Assembly (NCBI GenBank): GCA_963576565.1
Contig: OY755044.1
Coordinates: 48,131,134 to 48,195,133 of the forward strand
Length of the DNA: 64,000 nt
Direction of reading: 5' to 3'
Origin: Aspidapion aeneum
Taxonomy: Eukaryota; Arthropoda; Insecta; Coleoptera; Brentidae
The translations under genes and the position numbers were made by a program. The first letter of the stretch is position 1; each line of letters begins with the position of its first letter. The notes under the pieces are model-generated. The model had not been told where the DNA came from. It made no database searches and saw only the letters and a program-made list of their open reading frames with translations. Of the stretch, positions 38,041 through 48,662 are shown one piece after another.

Positions 38041-38886
38041 AAAAAATTTTGTTTTCTTTATTCACGGGTACCAAACTTTACGTTTTAAATATATTTCGCA
38101 AAACATTTAAAAAAACTTTTCGAAACTAGTAAAAACCTTTAATTTTAAAATGTATATTGGAGAACTTGGCTATACTTTTATCTCAATTATTATATAGATT
38201 TCTCTTAGTTTCTGTCAGTCTGTCAAATCACAGCTCTCTAGCGTTTCTGGAAGTTGCTAATGTTACTTTTACATAACTTTACATGTATATGGAAGGGGAG
38301 TAAATTATAATTTCGGGTTTTTTATTTTTTCCTATAGTTTTGTCATAGTTCCTATCAGTCTGCAAGGCATCTTTTTAGACTATATTGTGTATCCATTTGG
38401 ATACGCAGTCCTTCAGATTGGATACCCAGTAAACAGGAAATGGATACCTACTTTTGGGCCTTGGCCTTTTATAAAATATAATTTAAATATGATACCTAAA
38501 ATACAGGGTGTAATTTAAATGATGAACCAATCTTTAAGAGATGGTGCGGAAGGTCCAAAGCAGACAAAAAGTTCAAATAACTTTTTGCCATAGCATTTTT
38601 TAAGTTTGGAAAGTAGGGAAAAACGATGAATTTTAAAATATCAAATTGAACAACGTTGCTTTCTTCCAAGAAAATATAGATAGGTTAAGGATACAATGTG
38701 GCCAAATAATCTTTGGAATACGTATAAATTTCTCAATTCTTTTAAGAATTAATATTTTTATGAGCTATTAAATTTACACAAAAGAAATTGAAATAGGTTT
38801 TTGTACATGTCTAAAGGACCCTTAAAACAAATATAAAATAATAATATTAGCACTATATTTTAACGATTTTTGGTAATAATTTTAAG

Positions 38887-41250
38887 TCTATCTATCTATC
38901 TATCTATTTAGCTTTCTTCGATCCATCTTTGGACATAGGCCTCCCCCAATATCTTCCACTCTTCTCTGTCTGTCGCCCTGTTCATCAATCTAGTCCCTGC
39001 ATGTCTCTTCAAATCGTCCGCTATCTCATTTGGGGTCTTCCCCTACTTCTTTTATTTTGCCAAGGTCTCCAGTCTACAATGCATTTGTTCCATCGATTGT
39101 CTTTCAGTTTGATATTTTGACCAGCAAATTTCCATTTTAATTTTGCTACCTCTCCTCTGACATCCCTTACTTTTGTTTTATTTCTTATCCATTTATTCCT
39201 TTTTCTATCTGTTAGCTTTACATGTAACATTTGTCTTTCCATGGATCTTTGGGCTTTTGTTACCTTATCCATGTTTGATTTTGTAAGCGTCCAGGTCTGG
39301 GATCCATATGTGAGCACAGGAAGAATACATTGTTTATACACTTTCGTTTTAAGGTACTGAGGATATTTTTTATTTTTTATTGTGTAGCTTAATTTACCGA
39401 ATGCTGCCCAGGCCAATCTTACTCGTCGCTTGATTTCAGCTGTTTGGTTTTCTTTTTTTAGTTTAATAATTTGTCTCAGATATATATTCATCTACTTGTT
39501 CTATTTTTTCTTGGTTTATTCTGGTGATATCTTCATCTGTGTTTGTTATGATTTTAGTTTTAGTGTAGTTCATACTCAAGCCTATATTTTTAGCTGCTGT
39601 ATCCAGTTCTCCCAGCATTTTTATAAGTTCCTCTTTCTTATCTGTTATTAAGGCAATATCGTCAGCATATCTTAGGTGGTTCAAGTATTGTCCGCTTACT
39701 TTGATGCCTATTTCTTCCCAGTCTAAGTTTTTAAAAACATCTTCTAGGGCCTGGTTAAATAGTTTAGGGGATATTGTGTCATCCTGTCTGACACCTTTTC
39801 TTATGCGGATTGGCTTGGTCCCTTCGTGGATTTTGATTGATGTTGTTGCTTCGCTATATATATTAGCTATTAAATCTGTGTATCTGTGATCTATTCGGCT
39901 ACTAATTAAAGATGCTTTTACTGCCCAGTGCTCAATACTATCAAAAGCTTTTTCAAAGTCTATAAACGCAATATAGAATGGAATGTTGTATTCGTTGGCT
40001 CGCTCTATTAGAATTTTCGTGGTTAGCAGGTGGTCAACTGTATTGAAACCCTTTCTGAAGCCTGCTTGTTCTTTTGATTGATATCCGTCAATTTTTGTTG
40101 TTAGTCTATCTTTTAATATTTTCGTGAAAAGCTTATAAATTACATTGTGGAGTGTTATAGGTCGATAGTTTTTTAGGTCTGCCATATCGCCTTTCTTGTG
40201 TAGAATAATGGTTACTGATTCTTTCCAGTTGTTTGGGATTATTTTTTCTTTTAGAATTTTATTGAGGAGAATATGGAGGGTATTAACTACAGTTTTAGCA
40301 CCGTACTTTAGCATTTCTGCCGTTACTCCGTCTTTTCCAGGTGATTTGTTATTTTTCATTTCCTTTAATGCTCTCTTTATTTCCGTTTTGCTTATTTCGG
40401 GTTGTAATTCTGAGTTTATGTTCTTTATTTTTGTTTGGAGTTTCTTTATGGTTTCTCGCGATGGTTCCCTTTTTGTTTGGTATAATTTTGTATAGAATAG
40501 CTGTGTGATATTTATAATATAGACATGGGCGCACCCAGCTAGCTTAATATTCGACATCATGAGGCTTCGGGCCCCCTCTCCAAGAGGTCTCGGCCCCCCC
40601 CCAAGACATATTCCTGGGTGCGCCACTGATATAGATAATATATAGAGTCGGTTTTAGACATTTCATATTCCTGTTATTTTCTATAACTCTTTCAACTTTT
40701 ATTTCTTGGCTCTTTCTTTTATCATTTTTTTTATAGTTTTATTTATTTCTGTGTATTCTATCGATGTTCTCTTTCCTCCTTTCTCCAGGTTCCGGCTCGA
40801 TGAGTTTCTTTATCTCTTCTGATATAAAATTTTCTCTCTTTTCACCCTTTTGTGCCACATCTTTTCCGACTTGGGTCATAGTTCTTATCAGCGTATCATT
40901 TATTTCATCTATATTTTCGTTTTCGCATCTTAAGTTTTGGGTTAGCTGTTCATTTAGCATTTATGGCTTTATTTTCTGTAAGTTTACTCATGTCAAGTTG
41001 TTTATTTTTATTGTTAATTTTCCTTTCTGACCATCCTGTGATCACTGTCTGTTGTAAAGCTATTTAGGACTGTTACATCTCTAACGATGCTTTTTCAGTA
41101 GTCAGGCTGAGCCATGTCCACTTTCGTTGCGGTTTCTTCCTATAGAACTAATTCATTGCATACATGTGTCTTTCCTCTAGATAGTTCATTAAAGTTGTGC
41201 CCCTGTCATTCCTTTCGCCATATCCAAAATCCCCTATTTTGGATATTAAT
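38887..41250 (-). pseudogene. RTE-type LINE remnant in unit D (best copy)
   Basis: The open piece 39,463-40,626 (387 codons) carries most of the reverse transcriptase: SPGKDGVTAEMLKYG, LKNYRPITLHNVIYKLF, QAGFRKGFNTVDHL, catalytic motif A IAFIDFEKAFDSIEHW, VRQDDTISPKLFNQAL, and catalytic motif C RYADDIAL. Its first ~35 residues come from the inserted G-tract MITE. The C-terminal domain (39,021-39,491) is in another frame after a shift at DEYIS. Endonuclease remains (RNDRG, WTW) lie upstream to ~41,230. The 3' tail is CTAT repeats at 38,888-38,907. The element is 5'-truncated and dead. Confidence 0.9.
40524..40628. mobile_element. 105-bp G-tract MITE inside RTE copy (unit D)
   Basis: Same site and ends as the unit B copy (CATGGGCGCACCCAG and CTGGGTGCGCCACTG), with ATATAGA on both sides (40,517-40,523 and 40,629-40,635). 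Confidence 0.8.
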
Positions 41251-41724
41251 TTTGAGTATTTCTATTTATTTTCAAATAATTTTACCATTTAATTATTACC
41301 CTTATTGTCATGCATAATTTCAGAAAATGTCGATTTTCTGTTATGATTTTTAAGGAAGTTATAACAAAAAATAAAATAATAGCTGTTAAGTTTGGCACCC
41401 TTTATCTAAAACACAAAGAAGTATAATGCAAAATATAATAAGAAAAAGTCCTTCTTTTGATCTTTTCTACCACCTATTAAAGTTTGCTATTATTACATCC
41501 TGATATTATGTTAAATGTTTGTATGTTATGGTAAGAATTATAAGATATTTGAAAGTATCAATTTGGTCTGAAAATAAAAACCATTTATAAAAGTGAGCGC
41601 TTTTCAAATATACCTGGTGGGCAAAAAAACCCGACAAAATGTTTTTCGTTATAACTCTCCAACTATAACACCAATTTTACCAAAGCAAAGAGTAGTTGGC
41701 AGGGATTGATTGATCGAACATTAT

Positions 41725-42077
41725 TTGCATTCGATCTTTTCATTGATCGATATTGTATAGCAGTGTTTTCGCCTGCTTTTAGTTTTTTGTTTCTCTCGTA
41801 TCTCGGTAGATGGCGCCTCTTGCTATAGTTCGCTCACTAATTACATTTAATTAGAGACAAAACCGTCTGATTAACTTCGCAAGATTTGTCACATTGACCA
41901 GCAGTGTTCTGAGGAGTCCCATAAGGACGAAACGGTTAACTGTCAACACTTATTAGGTGTCTATTAGATCTTGGACCCCCGTGAGGTTAAGCTTTCAGGC
42001 TACCCACGGAAAAATATAAGGGAAACAAAAAAAACTCCTTTTTGCCCGATTAGCCACGAAACTTGTTTGATTTTTAT
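41725..42077. mobile_element. Extra, diverged 'W' element in unit D
   Basis: Units A and B read ATCGAACATTATGTCGGAA without interruption; D carries ~353 extra bases between CATTAT and GTCGG, with a probable 3-4-bp duplication (TAT or TTAT). The content is a diverged W: TTTTTGTTTCTCTCGTA… CATTGACCAGCAGTG… GTTAACTGTCAACACTTA… GGGAAACAAAAA… TAGCCACG. This shows the family was mobile after the array formed. Confidence 0.75.
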
Positions 42078-43289
42078 GTCGGAAATGTTGGATATTTTTT
42101 TGTTTGTAAGAAAGCTCTATCTTTGTTAAGCACAACGAGATAGGAATCGTTAAAAACGATTTCGGTCCCTAAAAATTGATTTTTGCTTCAACTATATTGT
42201 TTTACAGGTTGTGACGATTGTCTTCTAAATCCTGTCTGTATTAATTTCCTTATAAATAAATTTTTGCCGAACCGATTTTAATAAAATATAAAGTGGAACA
42301 GATTGATTGCTTTTAAAAGATCACTATTAAAATTTGCCGTCATTGTAAAATCCAAAATGGCGGTTATAAAAACTTTAATTTTTAAAAAGGCTGTTTATTC
42401 TTATATTTTTTGAAAATTTTTTGATTTTTTTCGGAAAAGTTTTACAGATTATGCGATTGCCTTGCCATTTCTATGTGCATTCATTTCCTCATAAATTCCT
42501 TATTACTAAACTGACAATAAAATAAAAAGCATCATGGTGAAATTCTCCGCCAACTTGTTTCTTATGTTATGATTAATTTTTCGACCTTTTTTTGAATTTA
42601 TTTATTAGATCCACCACTCACAACGAGGTACTAATCATAAAAAAATAAATCCTTGCAACATACAAAGAAGTGATCCTTTCAAGAAGGACAAATTTGACTT
42701 TTTTTCCAACATCTTGGACTTAAAATTGTCAAAAAATTTCAATAGTTTTGTTCAATCAAGAGCAATACTTCTTTTTTTATTATTGAAATCGGTTCAGTGA
42801 ATATATAAGTAAATTATTGCAGACAGAAGTTAAAGCAACAGTTGGAATAACAATTATTATTTAAAGAACCACTAAACGGATTTTATAGAATAAAATATTA
42901 ATGAATTTATGAGGAAATGATACTTGATCAAGTATCAAGGAAAATATGTAATTTTTTGAGACCGTGAGTTTGTCGCATGAGCAAAGCGAGAGTTACACAT
43001 TTTAGGGATGAAAAATTCCCTTTTTAATAACTGTGTATGAGTTCGATATTAACTTAAATTAATACTGGTAAATTCGATTTGCAAAGAGAATTATTGAGAA
43101 AAGTAACTTTGTGAAGTAAATTTTATTAACACAAATTTATGAACCAATAATAATTCTCCAAATTCTTGGTTTGAAACTTGTAGACAATGATTTTGTTTCC
43201 AATCCCCCAAATGTTATTGTACGATATCAATAGAAATACTGTTAAACACAAAATCTCGCCGCAGCGAAAATCAATGCTGCAACAGTTTT

Positions 43290-43530
43290 AAAAGTGTTGG
43301 ATGTAAAAAAATTGCGAAGCAAATGTGTTAATGAACTAATTTGCGAAGCAAATTTTTCTCAACACAAATTTGCAAAGCAAATTTATTAATAAACTAATTT
43401 GCAAAGCAAATTTTTCTCAACACAAATTTGCAAAGCAAATTTATTAATAAACTAATTTGCAAAGCAAATTTTTCTCAACACAAATTTGCGAACATACGGA
43501 TGTTTTCGCGTAGCGAAAATCATCCGTATG
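43290..43530. repeat. Hairpin cluster closing unit D
   Basis: At least six (A)ATTTGC-RAA-GCAAATT palindromes with alternating spacers, ending in the CATACGGATG…CATCCGTATG stem. The next base (43,531) is already LINE sequence, giving a sharp right border for the array. Confidence 0.8.
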
Positions 43531-46103
43531 TTTTATGATTCTCTCTACTCTGCCATCAATAAGTGGGTTCCTATGTATTCTCCGAAACCAAAAATCAAAT
43601 ATCCACCCTGGTACACTTATGAAATTAAAAAGGACATCCGTGATAAAAATAAGCTTCATATACAATATAAAAGGACCAAAGACCCTGTAACATACCAACA
43701 ATTCTCTACTCTTCAGGCTAAAATAAAAAAAGATGTGACTGCTCAACATCAGCTAAACATCAATCGTACAGAGCAACAAACGAGGGGTCATCAGCTTTCA
43801 ACAGTACTGTACAAATTTCACAACAGTACCCGACAGTACCACGACCACGACAGGATCCAACAGTACTCGACAGTACACGACAGTACTCAACAGTACTCGA
43901 CAGTACCACGACAGGACCCAACAGTACACGACAGGACCCAACAGTACACGACAGTACTCAACAGTACTCGATAGTACCACGACAGGACCCAACAGTACAC
44001 GACAGTACCCAACAGTACTCGACAGTACCCAACAGTACACGACAGTACCCAACAGTACTCGACAGGACTCAACAGTACTCGACAGTACACGACAGTACGT
44101 AACAGTACTCAACAGTACACGATAGAATCCAACAGCGCGACACAACCCTCTAACCCGAAACAGTGGCGTAGATGCAAAACGACAGGATGACCTTTTTTTT
44201 TTTTGGAGACGGCGCGGTTCAAATTTCTACGGCGCGGTTCGGTTCATTCATTCATATATGAAACGCGCGAAGGCCCTATCGGCCTTCCCCAGGATGACCT
44301 TTTTTTTTGGTCGCAAGATTTGTGAGCGCGGCGCGGTTCCCCAAAGATTTTTTTTTTGCTCGCATGTTTTTTGAGGGCGAGGCACGACGACAGTACTCAA
44401 CAGGACCCAACAGTACACCGCCAGGACCCAACAGTACACCGCCAGGACCCAACAGTACTCAACAGTACACCGACAGGACCCAACAGTACTCGACAATACA
44501 CGACAGTACCCAACAGTACTCGACAGTACACGACAGTACCCAACAGTACTCAACAGGACCCAACAGTACACGTCAGGACCCAAGTCCTGTTGGACACTGT
44601 ACAAAATTTTAGGGTGCCGATGACCCCTCGGCAACAAATCAATGAGGACCCTAGTAGATTATGGACTTACATTAACTCCAAGCGATCATCTTTTACCCGA
44701 ATGCCAGATACTATGGTTTACAATGACACGCAGTTATCTGACACGGCTCAGATTGTATCTGCCTTTGCAGATTTTTTTCATAAATCATTTAATGACCAAA
44801 ATTTCATGGCGAATCTACCTATTGATATGTCAAAAGTTACATATCCTGTCATTGATATTCAATCATTCTCTGAAGAAGAAGTACCATGGCTCTCTGATTG
44901 AAAACAATTTGTTTCAGTAAATGGAATTAACTCCCTTGATTACAGCTCGTCCTCTGGAGTTCCCCAAAGCTCTGTCCTTGGCCCCTTACTATTTGTTATT
45001 TTCATTAATGATGTGTGTCTTAAACTGGAGTCAATGGTTTTACTCTATGTGGATGATCTCAAGTTACTTTTCCGCATAAACTCTGTTGAAGACTGTCTAA
45101 GGCTCCAAAAGGACTTGGACACTGTGATTGCTTGGTGCACCTCCAATAAACTTTCGATGAACATCGACAAATGTCAGGTACTATCCTTCTCTTTAAAAAC
45201 ATATCCAATTTTATTTAACTACTCACTAATTCAAAAAATCTTATCTAGAACAGACTCTTTTCATGACCTAGGAGTAACTTTTGATAGCAAATTTTCATTT
45301 ACAAAGCATTATGACACCATTATCTCTAAAACATCCAAAACTGTTGGATTTATTACTAGACTAAGTCATGAGTTTCAAAACATTACAACTCTTAAAACTT
45401 TATTCTTTTCATTTGTTAGGTCAAAATTAGAATATGCCTCTTTGGTTTGGTCACCAGAGTACAGCACACATATTGAAGATCTTGAAAGAATCCAGAGATT
45501 TTTAAAATTATTTATTTTAAAACCCATAGTACTTATCCTCCTCAGGGTTACCCTGAAGAAAGGCTACTGGAGATGTTCAACATGCAGTCCCTGTCAGACA
45601 GGAGGTGCTATTACTCTCAAGTGTTTCTTTTTAAATTGCTTCATAACAAGATTGACTGCCCTGACTTATTAAACAAAATTAATTTTCTTGTCCCCTGCTT
45701 ATCTTCGAGACAAAATTTTACCTTTTTTTTGCCAAGGACGCGAACAAATAAACTGCACTTCTCTCCTCTCCATATTATATGTAGAACTTATAATAGCTGC
45801 AAAAAAGATTTTGACATCTTTGATAGCTCTATTTCTGCAATTCGAAGATTCTTTAGTACTACATCCACTAATGGTACATAATATCCTTCTAATTAAGTAT
45901 GTTCCCTCACTCCCAATAAATTATACTGTCCTATTTTAATTTTTGGTGTTTGTTGTGTGTCTGTCTGTCTGTGAATTTGATTTGTTTGTGATTTTTGTAG
46001 TTTTTTTAGCTTTTGTTAATTAATTATTTTTTTTTAGTTGTAGAAGTTTTTTCCTGCTTTGTAATTGGGTTATACCTGTTAAGCAGTGTAGTAATAAATA
46101 AAT
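43531..46103 (+). pseudogene. CR1/Jockey-like LINE remnant with deleted catalytic core
   Basis: 43,531-43,795 encodes the endonuclease-RT linker (YPPWYTYEIKKDI). After an inserted minisatellite, 44,630-44,901 gives RLWTYINSKR and FADFFHKSF. Then RT motifs up to and including motif A are missing: a stop at 44,899-44,901 is followed directly by SSGVPQSSVLGPLL and motif C as YVDD (45,046-45,057). The C-terminus (RSKLEYASLVWSP) is intact to ~45,505, where a frameshift moves it to another frame ending at 45,881. A 3' UTR with AATAAATAAATA follows. Loss of the motif A aspartate makes it inactive. Confidence 0.88.
43795..44600. repeat. 10-bp minisatellite in two blocks inside the LINE
   Basis: Blocks 43,800-44,130 and 44,385-44,580 are built from the unit CAGTAC(T/C)C(A/G)A with GGACC variants. 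Because 10 is not a multiple of 3, every frame on each strand reads nearly the same 10-residue peptide repeat (QYSTV-type on plus, YCRVL-type on minus), so the long frames here are not genes. Between the blocks, 44,155-44,384 holds a GC-rich segment matching the interior of the MITE at 49,615 (TGGCGTAGATGC, GATGACC plus T-tract, GGTCGCAAG) and a perfect hairpin GAAGGCC-CTATC-GGCCTTC. Confidence 0.85.
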
Positions 46104-46108
46104 ATTTT

Positions 46109-46514
46109 GGGACTTTTCGGATACCCTGCATGTTATTATTTAAATATCAAACATAATGAAGCATACAAACTGCTAATATGACATATTTATTATAACTTTT
46201 TACATTTTTTAAGCCAATTTTAATCGGTTTTTACATAATTTTTTTTTTAAATACTCTCTCTGTATATATTCTTAGATTATTATTACAATAAAGCATACAT
46301 ATGATATAACTTGTCGTTTCTTTTCAATAGTCTAAATTAAAATAATTTACAACTTTCCTGTCTTACGAGAAGTAAATATAATTTTTTTTTCATGTAGTTT
46401 CATGCTTCATCTCTTAGTGTGTTATGTTGGGTTACTGTCAAGTGACATCACAGATTCAATACCCATAAGAGCAATGCTTTATCTGTCATGTTGTCACTTC
46501 TGGGGTGACTCCTA
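46109..46514. repeat. Repeat 'P', copy 1 (inverted partner at 53,890)
   Basis: The whole segment is the reverse complement, with scattered differences, of 53,890-54,295. Matching words include GCATACAAACTGCTA, TATATTCTTAGATTA and GAGCAATGCTTTATCTGTCA. The left end GGACTTTTCGGATACCCTG mirrors CAGGGTGTCCGAAAAGTCC at 54,277-54,295, a mariner-like CAGGGTG terminus. Non-coding. Confidence 0.75.
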
Positions 46515-46571
46515 TGTGGCATGACTTTAATGTTGGTCTGAGTTAAGGTCTAAGCAGGGGTCTCAGAGTCT

Positions 46572-46702
46572 TAAATTATGTAACTCACAAAAAATCAGGA
46601 TTTTCCCCCCTTCATAATGCATTTACAAGAAAGCACATTTTAAAAAAAATATTGATGAAAGGCTTAACCCTCCTGCCCCTTTGATTGTTACATAATTTAT
46701 AA
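46572..46702. repeat. Short inverted-repeat element
   Basis: AAATTATGTAAC at the left and GTTACATAATTT at the right enclose ~105 bp with C-tracts. A related fragment lies at 11,090-11,235. It could be the edge of a MITE family. Confidence 0.4.
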
Positions 46703-46935
46703 ATGTCCTAAGTCTATCAGAATTATTGTTTTAAATTTAGGAGAGCTAGACTGCTGAAAACTAAATTAAGTCAAAAAGGAAACTCTTCTGTTGGTTACTG
46801 ATACTACCAGAACTCTAATCTCAGCATATCAATTAAATAACAAAAATTAAACAAACCTAAAAAATACTTCTAATTACATTAAATAATAGTTATAAAAACC
46901 TAAAAAGCAAATTTGTTAAGCTGGCTAAGTAAATC

Positions 46936-48000
46936 CTAAGTTAATTTTTGCATTATGGCGGCATTTAGTAACCCAGCATCTTTTAATGTAAGTGATTCAT
47001 CTAAAACTTTCGAGGGATATGTAGACAATAAATTAAATGATTGTGTTTGATATAGTGGCCTTGCTGTTGTAATATAGGTTCTTACTGTTTCTACAGTATG
47101 TTCATGGTTAAATTGGCCAACCAATCTTGTGCCATCAGCTAGACGAATTTGTAAAGTGGTAGTTGGTTTTGATGTATTTACTTTAGTAACTTCCTTGGCC
47201 TTTGCTTCATTGGCTGCCTTGTTTTCATCACTAGGTGCACCCACCACAACTGGTGCAGGACTACCCAATGTATATCCCTGACCTTGAAAAGGTTTTTCTG
47301 GCACTTTGGGGGCCCTGTAAGCTTCCATTCTATGATCTTCCATTGCCAAGTGGACTTCATTTGAGCCCTGTCTCAATTCATGGGGTATTTCTCCTTTCCT
47401 TATGCTATCCAGAAATTCTCTATTAGATGGGTCTGTGTATTGTCTTAAAGGACCATCATTTAGATTAAAGCCATTTTGCCAAAGTCTCAAGGTTACTTCC
47501 TGAGGTTGGAGAGGTTCTTGTTGGCCAGGGAGAACTTCAGATGTAGAATCATCTTGGCCAAGTTTATAACCAGTGCCTTTAAATATTCTGCTAGAGCTAC
47601 TACCTGACCCTGGCTCTAAAATTTCAACCCCATGCTCTTGTACTGACTTAAACATATCAGCTACAATGTCACGTTTCTTGGGTGGACCCAACACTTGCTG
47701 TCCGCTGCGCTCAGAGCCACCAGCATAATATGCTTGCCCCTCTTCCTCTTCATCACTTGATGTGATAGTGTTAATAGTTGCTATTTTTGAAGACACTTTA
47801 GGCTTTGATTTGACAGTTGTGGGTTTTCGAGCTGATGGAGTGGTCTCTTCTACAAACTCGACATCACCATCATTTTCATAATAACTTGCCATAGCTACTT
47901 CAACATTCCAACCAGCATTTTCTAAGAAGAAACTCGCTCTGTCTGAAGTAGCCCCAGTTATGGCAATAAACTGTTGCATTTTTTCATCGTTGTCCGACAT
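46936..48000 (-). CDS. p47: p47 / NSFL1 cofactor-like UBX protein
   Basis: Intact 354-codon frame. N-terminal UBA domain (residues ~4-44, AITGATSDRASFFLENAGWN) binds ubiquitin. An acidic linker follows, then two SHP-type p97-binding motifs (FKGTGYKLG ~140-148 and FQGQGYTLG ~238-246) around a SEP domain (~167-230, LRLWQNGFNLNDGPLRQY), and a C-terminal UBX domain (~279-354, TTTLQIRLADGTRLVGQF) with its loop as TYPSK. The family recruits the AAA ATPase p97/VCP to membrane fusion of Golgi and ER and to ubiquitinated substrates. Length and domain order match p47. The ATG at 48,000 is chosen because MSDNDEKMQQF starts the UBA region; the frame is open ~10 codons further but without ATG. The coding part is intronless here, but a 5'-UTR intron argues against a retrocopy. 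Confidence 0.93.
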   Translation of the reverse strand: MSDNDEKMQQFIAITGATSDRASFFLENAGWNVEVAMASYYENDGDVEFVEETTPSARKPTTVKSKPKVSSKIATINTITSSDEEEEGQAYYAGGSERSGQQVLGPPKKRDIVADMFKSVQEHGVEILEPGSGSSSSRIFKGTGYKLGQDDSTSEVLPGQQEPLQPQEVTLRLWQNGFNLNDGPLRQYTDPSNREFLDSIRKGEIPHELRQGSNEVHLAMEDHRMEAYRAPKVPEKPFQGQGYTLGSPAPVVVGAPSDENKAANEAKAKEVTKVNTSKPTTTLQIRLADGTRLVGQFNHEHTVETVRTYITTARPLYQTQSFNLLSTYPSKVLDESLTLKDAGLLNAAIMQKLT

Positions 48001-48064
48001 CTTAAATAATACAATCTGTCTTTTCTTCACAACCTAAAAATATTGCCTATATTTTTCAACCAGC

Positions 48065-48122
48065 CTGAAAAGAAAAATAAATATATACTAGGCGCGGTCC
48101 TAGTGATATCCATGCAATTTAC
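48065..48122 (-). other. p47: Predicted 58-nt 5'-UTR intron of p47
   Basis: On the minus strand a donor AAAAAG|GTAAAT lies at 48,123/48,122 and a pyrimidine-rich acceptor TTTTTCTTTTCAG|GCTGG at 48,065/48,064, 64 nt upstream of the ATG. A 58-nt GT-AG intron is a typical insect size. The first exon would lie at about 48,123-48,300. Confidence 0.6.
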
Positions 48123-48662
48123 CTTTTTTGAGCACAAATTCGACTCCGCAAAAGAAGAAAGGGAACTCTTACGAAAAAAACAAATAGTTCCCACAGATTA
48201 GGTAAATAAGTATAAAAAATAGTTCCTTAAAAAATTCCAGCAAATGTCGCCACAGAAAAAAAAGCTGCGGTTCGGTCTGCGTGGCTACCAGAAGCCCAAC
48301 TGCAATGCTAAAGTCTGGAACTAAGTTTTCTCGTTATATTGATCACGTCCGAAAAAATTTTAGTTGACAGTAGTTGCGCTCTGTGCGAAGAGATGGCGCT
48401 GGATGCGGAAATTTCGGTCGGGCGGGATTGATTCAAAAAGGATCAATGTGTAATACGTCCGAAAAATAAAAGAGTTCAAAAGGGCCAGTAAAAATTATTG
48501 CGATTTTTTGTCCTTTTGAAATCTTTTTATTTTTCAGTCCCATTGTGATCAAGACAATTAACCTTTTTTATGTTAAAATTATGTCTGAGTTCGTCCTTTT
48601 TTTACACAACCTTTTTTTTCTATATTATTATAAATGGTTGGGTAAAAAGACAAAGGAAATAA
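48123..48662. promoter_or_regulatory. Intergenic region upstream of p47
   Basis: Less AT-rich than its surroundings near 48,250-48,430 (GCTGCGGTTCGGTCTGCGTGG, GAAGAGATGGCGCTGG), with no transposon ends seen, and placed where the p47 promoter and first exon should be. It also receives the 3' end of the small upstream gene. No specific promoter element can be named. Confidence 0.4.

Larger units (their letters stand above)
13120..43530. repeat. Tandem array of four ~7.5-kb composite units
   Basis: The start hairpin (TTTATTGATTTTCGC, then TTGTGG, then CGAAAATCAA) recurs in the same orientation at 13,120, 20,660, 28,002 and 35,710, and the closing word CATCCGTATG precedes each internal start and ends the array at 43,530. 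Unit lengths are 7540, 7342, 7708 and 7821 bp. All share the same order: start hairpin, CGCCTCGGCCG segment, non-coding 2 kb, CGTGG-ended TIR element, ~1.5 kb, dead RTE LINE on the minus strand, ~1.5 kb, and hairpin cluster. By eye A, B and D are very similar and C is more diverged. Apart from the RTE, no frame is preserved in all four. Confidence 0.9.
35710..43530. repeat. Array unit D
   Basis: Full unit with the best-preserved RTE reading frame. It lacks the unit A insertions, so it supplies empty sites for them. It has its own extra W element (41,725-42,077) and ends with a hairpin cluster whose last stem (CATACGGATG…TTTTCGC, GTA loop, GCGAAAA…CATCCGTATG) is longer than in A or C. Confidence 0.85.

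Noticed and set aside
12912..43790. LINE fragments on the two sides of the array as one LINE split by array insertion
   Set aside because: The left fragment is the C-terminal end and the right one starts at the linker before the RT, so the order does not fit a single interrupted copy.
43798..44637. Several overlapping long frames on both strands (100-160 codons)
   Set aside because: All are translations of the 10-bp minisatellite, open in every frame because of its period.
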